Shown: positions 23,515 to 36,087, counted from the first letter of the stretch. The stretch is DNA of 64,000 nucleotides from Lithospermum erythrorhizon (GCA_019722365.1 JADFUC010000889.1:1-64000); one strand, 5' to 3'. The notes: a model not told the origin generated them from the sequence alone. Program-made: numbers and translations.

Positions 23515-24175
23515 ATTTTGGCACGACTTTTCAAAATAGTCCTTTTTTGAGTTGTGACTTCCATTTGGCTTTGAAAATGGCTTAACGGCGGACTGAGCCC
23601 GAACTCCTTGACCTCATTTTGATGGCACAAGTTTGAAGCTTTGAAATTATTTCCTCAATTATTTTGTTTGATAAGTATAAATGCAGCAAATTTAGGAGAT
23701 AAATTCTAAGGCACTTGCTTGCTTCGAAACAAAGCTATAGAAGAGGATTTTGGTTTTCTTTAAATTCGATATGAAGAATATGACCTCCAATTTGAAATGG
23801 ATATTTTAAAAACTCACCTTTTTGCTTCAAAGATGCAATCTTTTTACTTATTTGAATTAAATAATCTCATCATTTGACTACAAATTAATGACAGCAGGTG
23901 TAGCACTGTAGATTAATGGAAGAAGTGGTGTTGGGTGGGGGATGGGGTGGGTGTAAGGTTGAAGATTTAGTGTTTATTTTATTTTTATTTAATTAATTAA
24001 AATTGAGTGGGTGGGTTAAGAATTATGTGTGGTTGGGTTAGTTAGATTGGTAAGTGAGTTATTTGGATGTTGTTTGCCTAAATTGTCCTTTTAAAAATTG
24101 ATTTTGGCTTCGAAAAGTATAGGTGCCATGATTTTGAAAAGTTCAGGTGCCAAAAATGCGATCAGTGCTTTTATT
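23515..24175. mobile_element. Candidate non-autonomous TIR element, about 660 bp
   Basis: The left end reads cttattttggcacgacttttc then aaaatag. The right end, reverse complemented, reads gcatttttggcacctgaact followed by tttcaaaatc. The shared core ttttggcac .. acttttcaaaat forms imperfect terminal inverted repeats of about 30 bp. The interior has no coding potential. Exact ends and target duplication could not be set. Confidence 0.45.
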
Positions 24176-24295
24176 TGAAAGGTTGAATAGTTCAGTGCTG
24201 TTGAAATGATATCGTTGGATTCGGGTGCACGTATGGTAGCCTTATAGAGTTATAGCTACTACTCGATCAATCTTTTATATTGTAATTGACAACAT

Positions 24296-24650
24296 TTTGA
24301 GGCCGTTTGGCTAAGTTTATTTTATTTTTTTTACTTATAAGTAACCTACTTATAAGTTGCAATGTAACTTATATGTAGGTCACTTATAATTTATCAAATT
24401 TATTTTGATTTGTTTGGTAACATGTAAGCTTTATAATGAGATTTTTCTTTGTGTTTGGATAACAATAACTTATAGGATTAATAGAGGAATTTTAAGTGGT
24501 AAAATGATAAAATGACTTATAAATGCGTATTTAGAAAGGAGGAGTGGTTTGTTATTAAATAAGGGATAATCAAGTAATTTCTTTGGTCAAACTTTTTGAA
24601 AAAAAATTAGGAATTAAATTTTTTTTTGAATCAACTTATAAGTTGTTTGG
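24296..24650. mobile_element. Candidate MITE (ggccgtttgg type)
   Basis: The left end has gaggccgtttggctaag, a common plant MITE terminus. The interior is dense in acttataagt palindromic words, and the right end has cttataagttgtttggaac. Terminal symmetry is rough, so the boundaries are approximate. Confidence 0.4.
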
Positions 24651-25560
24651 AACTTAGGAGTTGAGTGTTGGAAATATTGCGTACTTTATTTTAAGCGAAT
24701 CGAAACATAAATTGATTTTGGTCAAGATAAAACATAACAGCCACTCTTTATCAAGCTCCTCCTTTGACAAAACACCATAAACATGAAAAAATGTCAAAAT
24801 CATCAAAGTCAAATCAATCTAAAATGGTAAAAGATGCAACTTTAGAAAAGGATAGTTCCTATTTCACATAAGCATGTTAAACATGCTTGCCATTTTCAAT
24901 TTTGTTTTACTTTAACCAAATTTTTATTATTTTGGTTCCAATCAAATTTTCATAATCCGAATACAAAAATTTCAAATTTTTGTATATAAACTTTTTGGAG
25001 GTAAAGTAAGAGATGTGTCTTCAAAATCAAGGGAAAACCCTGAAAAAATAAAATATATAATAAAGGCTTCTAATATTAATACATTTATTAATTGTTATTT
25101 TAGTTATTAATTAGAGATATATAGGTAAAATGTATTTCATTTTTAATTGATTGTTAATTAACGTGAAAAATGTTAGGATGTCAAGTAAAAAAAATCAGAA
25201 GGAGTAAATGTTAAATGTATCTAAATAAACAAAGTGGATTATATACCAGGATATTTATTTTTAGAATAAATAATTTTTTGGGTAAACTAATGGTTATTTG
25301 AAAAAAATGGTGTATGTATGTTAAAATGAAACATACATGTACTGATGTAGCATGTCCCAAAATCTTGTCGTGTGTACCAAACGCTTACTTGTTTGTTCAA
25401 AAAATTAACCGTTGTGAAACCATAAATGATATGAAAGTAGTAAGTATGATTAACCAGTCGTCCGTTTCTTCCAAAATAGCCTTTGGAAATGCTAAAACAC
25501 TTGGAACTAAGTAGGTACCAGGTAGAGGCTACCTGATACCTTTTAAGTTCTAACATAAAA
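24651..25560. other. AT-rich intergenic DNA, no gene seen
   Basis: Two overlapping open frames on opposite strands (25287-25556) match no family. An orphan Stowaway-like end, tcagaaggagta, is at about 25196-25207. Confidence 0.5.
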
Positions 25561-25850
25561 TATTTATTATCGTTAGTGTGCCTCTATAAACAATGGCCGC
25601 TTGAGGGCTCCTTATCAAGCGGGCATCCGTTTACCGCACAACTTCCGCTATATAACTAGGTTGTCCGGATCTCCTTATGCTTGGTGGTATACCGATTGAG
25701 CCATTGTGTAGCAGATGGGGTAGGCCCGCATAAAATGTTCGGCCAGTAGAACAAGCGCTTGGCCTCTGCGGCCGATTAAGGGTTCTGGGCGCATTGGTTC
25801 CCGAGGCCGATGTGTCGGGGGACGTGGCAGTAGTTTGTATTAAATGAATA
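25561..25850. other. GC-richer block, possible decayed retroelement coding DNA
   Basis: CpG-rich text (gtgtcgggggacgtggcag, gatctccttatgcttgg) stands out from AT-rich flanks. It lies where gag would be expected for the minus-strand Copia element whose LTR is at 27547-28381. I see no domain, so this is positional inference. Confidence 0.25.
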
Positions 25851-27546
25851 CTTATTTAACGTCAAAAACTTTAACGGTGTGCAGATTTATTCTGATAAAA
25901 ATTAAAATTGATGTGAATTGAGCAAGCAACATTTAATGAAATAACGATTTATTAATAGTTGAATAGAGTGAGTTAGATACAATATGTACTTCTTAATTAA
26001 TATCGTACAAGCGGATACTTGAAAGCGATACAATGATTGCGTTAGGTCAGTTCGTGGTGAGCAAAAGTTACAAAGTCACCACATTACATGTTGTGACGTT
26101 CCTGAGGTAATGCCCTTTTATCAAGTGAAGTAAACATGAGTCTTAAGTAAATATAATACTTTATTGGAAGTTGTGATTATTAGTGAAAATATTTCTTGAA
26201 TTTTAGTTCCATAAATTATTTTCTGTTCACATCCTGGAGTGAACTAATAGCTTATAATTAATTATAACTTAATTATAATTAATTATCTTAAGTTTTTAAT
26301 GCATTTCTATTAAATACAAGACTAAAACGCCTTTAGTAAAATAGTATTTATATGCCATATTATCTATATAATATAATAATATATCACAAGATCCATGACA
26401 TCCATCAAATATAAATCATATTATATTATGCATGATAAATAATCAACATTATATTTTAAAACATACATAGCATGGATGAAACCATGAAATAGTACCTTTG
26501 GTTAAGTATCGAATAATCGTGAAATGAAATAAACTAATAGAATTTGATCCAAATGTAATGTTACTAGTAATCTAATCCTAGTATTCGTTTAATATCTAAT
26601 AAATATCTAACATTTTTCTATAAATACATGTCATACGAAGATTGAATTCTTAAATTATGTCATAAATCAAAACTCTATTTATCTAATAATTTAGGTCTCA
26701 ATCCTAATTAAATCTAATTCAAAATATCGTTATTAAATCTAATTGAAATTAGAATTTTTAATTGGCCTATGTCCATTAGCTTTAATTAATTACAGAGAAA
26801 CGATTAGCATTTAATCTGATGAGTAGAACTTATTTTAATATGATTAAAATAATTGATTAAATTAATTACTTATAGAAATTAAATTAATTGATTGATTGAT
26901 GTGATAAATCAATTTAGGTAAAATCAATGAGAATTGAATTTGGATCAACCCAAAATTAAATTATTTAAGATTAATCAGTGAATAGATCAAATCATCGACG
27001 AAACAACTTCGGCCCAGTGGGCCCAAAGAGCGGCTCAATCCAGCGGCCAGGCGGTTGGCGGCGTGGCATGCGTGTCGGGCATGGCGGAACACGTGGCCCA
27101 GCGAGACCGTGTCGCCTGAATGGAGTCGGGTCGGGTCGGCAGGTTTGACCCAAGTCAACGAGGTTGGTCGGTAAGTCGACTCGGTTGACCCGACTCTGTT
27201 GACATCGGTATAGGGCTGATGTGGCGTCAGTCGTTGACTTCTTCTCTTCGTCTGATTGAATAGAATTGATGGTTTTTACTCGTTTCAATTAATAAACTCA
27301 CATAAAAATTAATTCCGAAAAAATTCTTAAAAATCAGAAATATTATTTGAAAAATTTTCACATTAAAATATTTTGAAAATAATTAACTTTTAATCATATT
27401 TAATTATTTTATCAACATAATTCATTAACAAGAATTAAAAACATCATAAAACCAAATTAAACATGCAAAACAGTCCAAAATTTAGCAAAAATATTTTCAT
27501 GCTTGTTTACATAATTGTAATCACGTAACTTGAGCTCTGAGGCCAC
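25851..27546 (-). mobile_element. Leader-like region of a minus-strand Copia element
   Basis: This tract follows the primer-binding site on the minus strand. It holds about 290 bp of AT-rich DNA, a GC-rich block at 26961-27250 with repeated gacccgactc and gttgac words, then over 1 kb of AT-rich DNA. No intact gag frame is seen. Minus-strand frames at 27288-26961 are open but have no recognisable domain. Confidence 0.4.
27533..27546 (-). promoter_or_regulatory. Primer-binding site next to the Copia LTR
   Basis: Immediately after the LTR end (..ACACCAACA) the minus strand reads gtggcctcagagctca. This resembles the tRNA-Met-complementary site of Copia elements (tggtatcagagc) with a few changes. 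Its exact position beside the LTR terminus supports the LTR call. Confidence 0.6.
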
Positions 27547-28381
27547 TGTTGGTGTTCTTAAACATATAATAAGTTCTAAACTTAGATTGCATGCAGATCC
27601 CCGAGCGCTACGGATTGTACAAAAATAATAATAAACAAGTGGCTTTCTGAAGTGTGTACTGAATTTTGGCAATATCAATGAGGTTAAGCGTGGAATTGAA
27701 TTGCTAAATACTCAAGCAAAGTATCTCTAAGAATATCCACACCAGCAAATAACCCGAACTACTTCCATACGTTTACTAGAACGCTTAAAGGAAAAAACTA
27801 GGAACAAAGATAATGAAAACTTGTTTCTTCAAGAGGTGAAATTCGGCTATTTGGGGAATTTTGGAGAGAGTTTTGATTTTATGAAAATCAAAATATGGGC
27901 ATTAAATTAAAGTTGTGTTGAATTAAGCCACTTAAATAGGCAAACATATGAGAGTTTTGAGGAGATAAAAACTCCTCAAACTCTATCTACTCCAACCGCC
28001 CAAACCGTTTTCGACCGCGTCCATAAGACTTAATTTTCCGTCCCGAATGTTTCCTTCACGTTTCACTTTATACTCGGGAAGTTTATAATACACTTTATTA
28101 TATAGTTCGGTTTACTGTTTGTGTGTGTGGCGTCTTAGGGCGGGGTGACAAAGTAATATATTAAACAATATTAACGAATATTATATTTAATACATAGATT
28201 CTGAAGCGGACTCTAGTAAGCCATTAGTAACCCCAATAAATCGTTAAAATCCTAGAATACTAATTGATATATATTGAACTTACATATATATTGTATATAT
28301 AATTTGAATGAATAAATTGGTTGTACAATCTAAATTATTCAACGGGCATTTTATGAGATCTAATTTCTCATATTTCCAACA
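27547..28381 (-). repeat. Copia LTR (5' LTR, minus strand)
   Basis: On the minus strand it begins TGTTGGAAATATGAG at 28381 and ends AAGAACACCAACA at 27547, matching TGTTGG..CCAACA termini, 835 bp. A TATA-like cctatttaagtggc lies near 27940, and a primer-binding site follows the 3' end. Part of the same LTR recurs at 31600-31914 plus 34432-34505. Confidence 0.8.
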
Positions 28382-28794
28382 CTTCTAGGTGCCTAAATTG
28401 TAGGGCTTGAGAAGCCTATATAAAGGAGGTTAAGTTGATTGTTTTGCTTGCTTATTCATTAACTAATTTATTATTATCTTTTTAAAGAAAAGATGAAAGC
28501 AAAACCTCTCTCTCCCCACCCCCTCTTGTTCGGCCAAATAGGAAGAAAAATCCAAGTTTTTCTTACATAAATAAGTCGTTGTTAAAGCTTTAATTGTTCT
28601 AGTAAAACCGAAGGAAGAGTTTGATCAATCGTTAGTGTGGATTGTTCTTAGAGACAACCTACTTTGGTTGTTCGAAACCTCCTCTGATTTTACTCATTGC
28701 AATTCAGGTGTTTAAATTACCGTTTTTATAATCTCACAGAGTTCCTGATAATCGATTTAGATAATAATTATTTTAATCCGTAAAATCCAACATT
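28382..28794 (+). repeat. 5'-truncated LTR of a related Copia family, opposite orientation
   Basis: On the plus strand this stretch shares features in order with the neighbouring LTR read on the minus strand: cctatataaagg against cctatttaagtgg; gttctagtaaaaccgaagg against gttctagtaaacgtatgg; and gtgtggattgttcttagaga against gtgtggatattcttagagat. It ends in ccaaca at about 28794. Its 5' part is missing exactly where the minus-strand LTR begins. Confidence 0.6.
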
Positions 28795-29021
28795 AATTAA
28801 TTTTAAATATTAACGAGCGATTATAACCGATTTTAACGAGCGATTAACAAGCTAGTACAAAGGAACATAAAAGGAGAATTATAAACTATTTAACGAGCAA
28901 GTACAAACGAATTACGAGTCATGGTTACGAATCATAACCGGTTCTAATTACCAACCAAATGAGTAAACAAACCGGTTTTTAACGAGCGATTAACGATTTG
29001 ATCGGTTCGCTAACAGCCCTA
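28795..29021. mobile_element. Possible hAT-type element end
   Basis: The sequence ends with ggttcgctaacagcccta; its reverse complement starts TAGGGCTGTTAGCGAACC, a terminus type common in plant hAT MITEs. The motif taacgagcgatt occurs three times inside. A matching left terminus was not found. Confidence 0.35.
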
Positions 29022-30885
29022 ATCCGAGGTAGTTGTTCAACATAGCATTTGCGGTTACCTATTCTTATCCATTAGTTATAAACTCATCTCTAATCTCTAA
29101 CTCACATAACAAAGCATCCAAATCCCATAATTTTCAGTTTCAACTCAAATTCTCCAATATTTACTATAACCCCATTACATATAAGTCCATCAGTACCCAA
29201 TATTAACAATAACAATAGACAACTAGGTTGAATTCAATATATGCACCTTTCAAACAAAAAAGTTGCAATAACCAATAATACCCAACAATAACAATAGACA
29301 ATTAGGTTTACATTGTTCCTACTGAGAAGATTATTTGGATTGACAGTCTATAGAGAAGATATTAGGTAACAAAACTATCTAAAAATTAAACATAATTTTA
29401 TAGAAAAATTAAATACTTTGTCATTATCAAATTACAACTTAAAATTAAACACCATACTTTTGAAATTGCAACTTCAAAATATTAGATGAAAAGGTGTTAT
29501 TGGCACAAAGTTTCATCTTACATCGTTTGTACTTATTAGCAGGGTTTGAATTGACGGATCGGTAACAAGAATATATTGTTGTGTTTCGTATAACTTCACA
29601 AATAAATAGAACTGAGGTGAAATGAACTGGTGCCTCAAAAAATAGAATACACGAGATGTTTCCAGAACAAGATGAAAATAATTTAATTTGTTTGTCTATT
29701 TATAAGCTATGTAGATTTCTAGGTAGATATGTGTTTGTTTATTGAGTTTAGCCACTAACTTTTACTTAATTAAATAATACCCTCAATCCTTTTCTAATTT
29801 CATTTTAGACATCATTCATTAAAATAATGATCATGTAGCAAGTAGAATAATTTTTATTAAATAAAGACCCGCACTCTTTTCTTATTGTATTCTTAAATTT
29901 TATTTCCTTATTTGAGATTTACTTGATTTTCTTATAGAATATTAACATTTCTTATTGTATTGTAGGTATTTTACTTTGTTATTAAAACACCATATATAAT
30001 GTCGAAGGAATTGAATTCTCGATAACTAACATGAAGCCTTTATTAGACCAAGTATACCCATAAGAACATTTCCTTAAAAATTATAGCTCCATATTATTAT
30101 TCCAAATTATGCTCCAATAAACCTATAAAATAATTATTATTCAATAAACCTAGGATATGATTAATGACACCAAATTACTCTAATTTTTAAACGATTTAAT
30201 ATTACATTACAAAATTATTTTGTAAATATTGAATTTGTCATGATGACTCTATTAATTTTTTATTTAGAACATCGTACTAAATCGAGTATATACAAAAGAT
30301 TCTACGATACACCAATGAATTCACACGAACGAACTGGAATTTGCTCCCATAACTAATATGTTACTAACTCTAAGTATGCGTATACTATTTTTAGGATTTG
30401 AAAATCCTAATGCTTCCATCCTTCTCCTTTAGATTACTACAAAATTCTGATGACTACAAGACTAGGTGGTGATGGCATCATATGATTCCTCACCATTTGT
30501 GCTTGATCATATTGATGTTATTTTGAATAAATTCAAATCAATTGCTACTTGAGAGGAATGGATGAGAACAATTGGTATTTTCTATTCTTCTAGAAAATTA
30601 GGGGATGTTTGTTAAACTCATTAAACACTTAAACTTAATTAATTCAGTATTTAATTTATTAAGCTTGTTTGTTAATGAATTATTTTAAATGCTTAATAAA
30701 TTAAGTACTTATCAAAATTCTTAACAAAAAATTAAGTTAAAATTCTAACTTATTTTTTTCACCTTGTCAAATAATACCCGCGATTATACTTAACTGCCGA
30801 TTAACACAAGAAAACAACCTCTTACCGTTTCTCCTTTATTCTTCTTATACGATTTATCGCGGAGTTAATAAATTTTTATCTCTTT
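29022..30885. other. AT-rich intergenic DNA, no gene seen
   Basis: No coding region or clear element is recognised. Around 30600-30780, ggggatgtttgttaaactc with many ttaatta words may be another MITE-like end. Confidence 0.5.
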
Positions 30886-31085
30886 CTATTCAATTTATAA
30901 TACTCGGATGTGTTATTTTACAATTTAATTCTTTATATTTTATTTAATGTATTGTATTGTTAATATGAATAGTCAATTATTTTGTCTATTCAATTTGTAA
31001 TACTCGGATGTGTTATTTTTTAATTTAATTCTTTGTATTTTATTTAATGTATTGTATTGTTAATATGAAGAGTCAATTATTTTGT
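30886..31085. repeat. 100-bp tandem duplication
   Basis: Two adjacent copies, 30886-30985 and 30986-31085, both contain ctattcaattt, taatactcggatgtgttatt and gtattgttaatatgaa. They differ at only a few positions. Partial third-copy words follow to about 31200. Confidence 0.85.
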
Positions 31086-31599
31086 CGTTGTTTTGTTAAT
31101 TCTTTGTATTTTCAATTTAATTAACTTGTATTTTTATTGATAACATTGTACTGTATTGTTAATACTCGGATGTATTAAAATTTAATTCTTTGTATTTTAT
31201 TAAAATTTCAACAATATTTTAGTATGTATGCTTGATCAATTTATTGAATTTTATATGTGTTTTTTTATAAATTTTAAATATTTATTTAATGATATTTTTA
31301 GAATTTATTTATATTTCCCAATATTTATTTAATCAAATTATTATTATATTTATAGTACTATTTCTGTCTAATTAATAAGATTTATTATTTAATTATCTAT
31401 TCTAATATTATTTATTTAATATATAATTCATATATAAGTAAAATGAACTAAGGTAGAGGCGAAGTTGTCAGCTTGATTGATTTAAGTCTTTTCTTTTTGA
31501 TTTGTTATCAAGAAACACAAATATTTTCGGTGATGAGAATCAGTCATAATTCCGATTGAGTAATTGATTTCGGTCATTCGGTTTTTAGAACTTGATTTT
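31086..31599. other. AT-rich intergenic DNA, no gene seen
   Basis: Very AT-rich, with decayed partial repeats of the preceding 100-bp unit. Nothing else is seen. Confidence 0.5.
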
Positions 31600-31914
31600 T
31601 CACTAACCGTTGAATTAAAGCGCGCTTAAATAAACCAAGCATGGGAGTTTTGAGAGATAAAAACTCCTCGAAACTCTATCTACTCCAACCGCCCAAACCG
31701 TTTCGGCCAGGAGTCCATGAGACTTGATTTTTCATCAAGAATGTTCCATTCCACGTTTAACTTTATACTCGGGGAAGTTTATAACTCTACTTTATTATAT
31801 AGTTCGGTTTCTTTGTTTTTGTCGACCTCTTGGGAATGAATTGACAAGGAAATGTATATTAAGTAATATTAACCAAATATTATATTTAATACATAAATTA
31901 CGAATGGACTCTAG
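31600..31914 (-). repeat. Copia LTR fragment, left part of split copy
   Basis: It aligns with 27920-28216: ctctatctactccaaccgcc, tttatactcggg, ttattatatagttcgg, atattatatttaatacata and ggactctag appear in both in the same order. The copy stops at ..ggactctag, where the long solo LTR begins. Confidence 0.85.
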
Positions 31915-34426
31915 TGTAACGACTTCGTCCCAGTCTCGGCCTGAGGTGAAATCGTTAAGTCCAGGAACACGGAGAATCACCGTACCGATGGGCGACTGAG
32001 TTTAAAGAACTACTAGATTTCATCCAAGAATTTCTTACAATTAACTTCTGATCAAAGCAGTTTTAAAATTTACAATCCATTAGGTGATATCTAACCAACC
32101 AACTCCATATATATATACACAACATATCCCAAAGAGCTTGATAATGCCGCTTAGGGCTACAACGGAGAATAAAAATCTTTGTGTTCGAGAATACAAAATA
32201 ATTACAGACAAGGCTAAAGTTTGAAAAGGAAATACAACAATCAAAAACGGTTGACAACACTTACATCAAAATGAAGGCTGTGAGGATCATAAATACCCGA
32301 TGCTCACTACAGCCGCTCGGAACGAACTCTCAATGACCTGCTTGGCTCAGTAGCCGCTTTGTCGGCACGGCACAAAATGAAATGCCGTCCAAGCGAAAGA
32401 AGGGGGTGTAAGCCTTCGCGAAATTTAGTGAAAAGGCTTTCTACCAACACATGAGGGGTGAACTTAAACCACCACCCAAGGAATGAGGCAGTCAATTATA
32501 TAATAGTCAAAATATGAATAAGACATATATATATATATATATACAAGACTACCTAATAAGGTCATACAACATAATTCCAAAGAAAGTCTCAAACATAACA
32601 TATGAAGATATGATAGAAGGTTTCAATAAAAACCTGAAATCACCCGGAAAGAACTTCGAGAAGCCGACAACGACTATAACTCTAGTCGTCGAACCATCAT
32701 CTACCGTATCACAGCATTTATACCGACCTCTTGGCGTATGCTCAATCCGTCTGCAAGGAGAATGGACAATCGATAATCACACCGCACTTATACTAAGTAT
32801 AAGGCCAAAACCATATACACAAAGTATAAGGCCAACCGCACTATACACTAAGTATAAGGCTGACCGCGCTTATACGCTAGAAGTATAAGGCCCGGCCAGC
32901 GTCACGTATCACGCAGGGAAGGAGAGTCACCTAACCCTTAATCCCCAACTACGGTCATATCCTAATACTCAAGGCCTCAAAGCCACGCATAACTCCAACC
33001 TGACTACTGCTCCCAAGCAATATTAAAAGCGCACGGCTAAAGCGTCCCTTGTCGTAAATCAATCACAACCGCCCGTGAGGCCGCGAGGAAATACAAAAGC
33101 GCCGACAAGGCCACAAAAATACTTGATTGCCGACAAGGCCACAAAAATCAATATAATTTGGGAGTTGAGCTATTACTTACCTCAGCTTGTCTTGACGCCC
33201 CATGAGGAATATGAATCACGTAATCATGTATTTCCACCTGAATGAATCACACACATAATCGTACAACATTCACAGTAGCAGCACCGTTTCTCACGTAAGC
33301 ATACCGCAGGACATATACCATTCACACATAATCATACCACAATGACATGTTCACACAATTTAAAAGTAAGTACATAAAGAATTGCTTGTGAGATAAATCT
33401 TCGCCTCACGCTAGCTACCACAAAACAGCCATAGAATTTAATCGCGATAGCGCCCGCTTTCCACGATCGGCGCCTAACAAAACGCGAAGTATAATCAAGA
33501 CCTACTACTATACTTGCGTTCAAGAGAATCGCTACGACTCTTAGTGGAACTATTTCGCGGTCTAAAATGGCGGATACCTGATGAATTAATAATCTGCGTC
33601 GACCGCAGCCCAATCGATCTCCCCGCTAGAATTCCACTTGCTCGGCACAACATTTCATATCAACATAAGTCATTCTAGTTAACCCTCAATCTATAATTAA
33701 CAACTTATACTCCAAATATCAATTACACTCGACTTACCAATTATACTTTCTCAACCTAACTCTCTTTTGTCAATTTTTAAATCACACACCCTCACAAGCT
33801 AACTTCACAATAAGGTCCCAATTAAACTCCTACATTTAAGGTCTTATAAAAATAACCAAAAGTCAACTAAAACCTAGAGAAAGTGATCATTATAACATCC
33901 TCAAAAAACTGACCTCTAAGCCATGATTGCACCAACATATGCATCATAGAACCCATAACATACTAAGAATCATCATAAAAGTGAGTTATGCCAAAAGTCA
34001 ACCAAAAGTCAACATCAAGAAATCAACTAAAACTCTCACTTTCTTACCTCAAATTGTAGGGAAAGATGTTGGGAAGCCTCAATAATCAACTTGAGGATGT
34101 TTATTAAAAACCAAGTGAAGAAATGGAAGAAAAATTTTGTTGTTTGCTCTCAATGGGGGTCTCGGCCGAACTAGCAAGGAAGGAGGGAGATGATTTGTTT
34201 GATTTGTGTGAATAGTGAATGAGAGCATCTTACTTAACTCTTAAGTCATGAAAGCCGCACAGGAGTTTGTGCCCAAATCAAGTGAATCAAGTTATCGAAC
34301 GACTTAACGATCTAACTTAACTCGAATTATCCCCGGCTACTACTCCTAAATTATAAATGTAATTCGGCTCAAATAAATTTTACGAATTAATATTATTATC
34401 GAAATTAACCGGAACGGGTTATTACG
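31915..34426 (-). mobile_element. Solo LTR, Gypsy-type, inserted in a Copia LTR fragment
   Basis: The insert starts TGTAACGACTTCGTCCC at 31915 and ends ..CCGGAACGGGTTATTACG at 34426. Flanks are tctag (31910-31914) and tatag (34427-34431), a 5-bp duplication with one mismatch; the uninterrupted paralogue at about 28209 reads ctctagtaagc. On the minus strand it begins with a GTAATAACCCG start and ends GGGACGAAGTCGTTACA, a pattern seen in long Tekay/Del-like Gypsy LTRs (family inferred). Length is 2512 bp with no gag or pol, so it is a solo LTR. Confidence 0.85.
32785..32895. repeat. Short tandem motif within the solo LTR
   Basis: The motif agtataaggcc recurs four times (with ccgcact-tata spacers) at intervals of about 25-32 bp. 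A smaller repeat, gccgacaaggccacaaaaat, occurs twice at about 33099 and 33130. Both belong to the LTR. Confidence 0.8.
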
Positions 34427-34431
34427 TATAG

Positions 34432-34505
34432 TAAGCGAAACCGTAGCACTTTAATATCAAATACGTTAAAATCCTAGAATACTAATTGTATAACAATTAA
34501 TATAT
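34432..34505 (-). repeat. Copia LTR fragment, right part of split copy
   Basis: After the solo LTR the text resumes the Copia LTR: gtaagcg, then cgttaaaatcctagaatact, identical to 28243-28262. Similarity ends near 34505, so the fragment lacks the last part of the LTR present at 27547-28381. Confidence 0.8.
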
Positions 34506-35780
34506 ATTTAACTAACCGTTGCACTAAGTTATAGATGATCATGTACTAATGTTCTAGAAAAATGGAAAGATCCCTTGAACTAAACAAACATCACGTGCAA
34601 CAATGCTAGGGCTATTGATTTGGGGAAAATTCAAATTGTCATTTATCTTTCATTATTTACGTATTTGCCTGTAATTTTTTATTATGTTCAGAAGTGCCCC
34701 AACATGATGTAATAACTTTGGATTATGAATAAAATGCCCCTTTTGCAAAAGAAAAAACTTGCTAGCATTTTTGTTTGTATGTTTTATAAGAGTTGTTTAT
34801 TTTTGTTTCAGCGAAGTCTCAAATTAATGTTACATCTAGCCAAGAACAATAGACGATTAATTGTTAAAAAAAAATTTGAATACACTTTTCTTATCAAGTG
34901 TTCGCCCTTGTCAACAACAAAGGAAAAGCGGAAGGAAGCAAAATGAATACGACAAGCTCCAACAAAAATGGTTCAACCATGTTATTCTGAAAGTAGGATC
35001 ATGTACTAATCAATTTTGATATGGATCGAATTCATTGATGGCGAGATATAATTACAACTTTATATTCCTCTATAGCTTTCATATAACCATGGAAATGAGT
35101 GAGTCAAGCCAGATGTTGGACAATCGAGTTGTTATTTTAACCGGTGGAATTGTAACGATCATCGCATACCACATAGTGGATGGAGTGTAATTACTTGGGG
35201 TTTGGGAAGCCGATCCCGGTGATCGCTCGCTTCTAAATTTTCTAAAAATAATTTTTTGCTCTTAAAAATTTAAATTTTAAGATTCATTTATTCAAAAATT
35301 AAATTATTCGTCCCCTACACTTGTATGTTTTTCTTTATTTGTATAATATTAGTTTAATCGACTCCCCTCTCGGTCCCGTTCAGTACGGATTGTTTATCAA
35401 AATTATTAATAACCGGTAACAATTTAAGATAAAAAAACCGGCTCCTGATAATGCGATCCTAATTATCCGTAAAAAAATATTTTTGACGTATCATCTACAT
35501 TAGAACTTAATTTCGACATAAAAATAATACTCCGTAGTAAAAATCGATATTCAAAAAACTGAAAAAATTTAATTGAAATGATTTGATGAAATACGTTAAA
35601 TAGTGCTTTTAACCATTGGGAAAAAAGGATGGCTGCTATAAGAACTTTCCAAACAGTAACAAATATGATATGAAATTACTATTTAGCCCCAATATTTGTA
35701 AATGTAGTGTTTGAGTAAGTTTCATTTAGGGGCAAAATAGTCATTCCAGTACTAATTTTAATGTCAAAGCCAGCTAGACA
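34506..35780. other. Intergenic DNA between the nested LTRs and FATB
   Basis: No gene is recognised. The 73-residue frame at 34725-34946 is low-complexity and Lys/Leu-rich with no family match. A tactccgta word is at 35528. Confidence 0.5.
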
Positions 35781-36087
35781 TTTACAAATTTGAGCAGCTC
35801 AAAGAGAAATCTCCACCACCCAAACAATAACTTAAAGAAAAGAAAGAAAAAAATCTCTAGATTCTCTCAATGACGGAGTATTATTTTTTATTTTCCTTCA
35901 TAAATAAAAATAATTAAGTACTAATTTAACCTCCAAAAAATAAGAACAATATTGTTGTATTTTCCGACAAATGCCAATTTAAAGTTTAAAAAGACAACAT
36001 TAAAACAATCGAAACCAACGATCACAACCCCCCTGGAAAACCAATTCCATCAAATCTTTTATTACATCCTGTGGGTTTGTTGATCAG
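35781..36087 (+). promoter_or_regulatory. Possible 5' UTR exon of FATB
   Basis: FATB genes commonly have an intron in the 5' UTR. A pyrimidine/purine-biased stretch rich in ctctc and aagaaa words runs to gttgatcag/gtttc, a plausible donor at 36088. A weak acceptor (ttcaag) lies at 37585, just before the start codon at 37595. No TATA box is convincing. The exon edges are inferred. Confidence 0.3.

Noticed and set aside
26961..27288. Arg/Pro-rich minus-strand frames of 65 and 98 residues
   Set aside because: These fall in the GC-rich leader-like block, overlap each other in different phases and have no domain.
34725..34946. 73-residue Lys/Leu-rich plus-strand frame
   Set aside because: Low complexity, no family match and no supporting signals.
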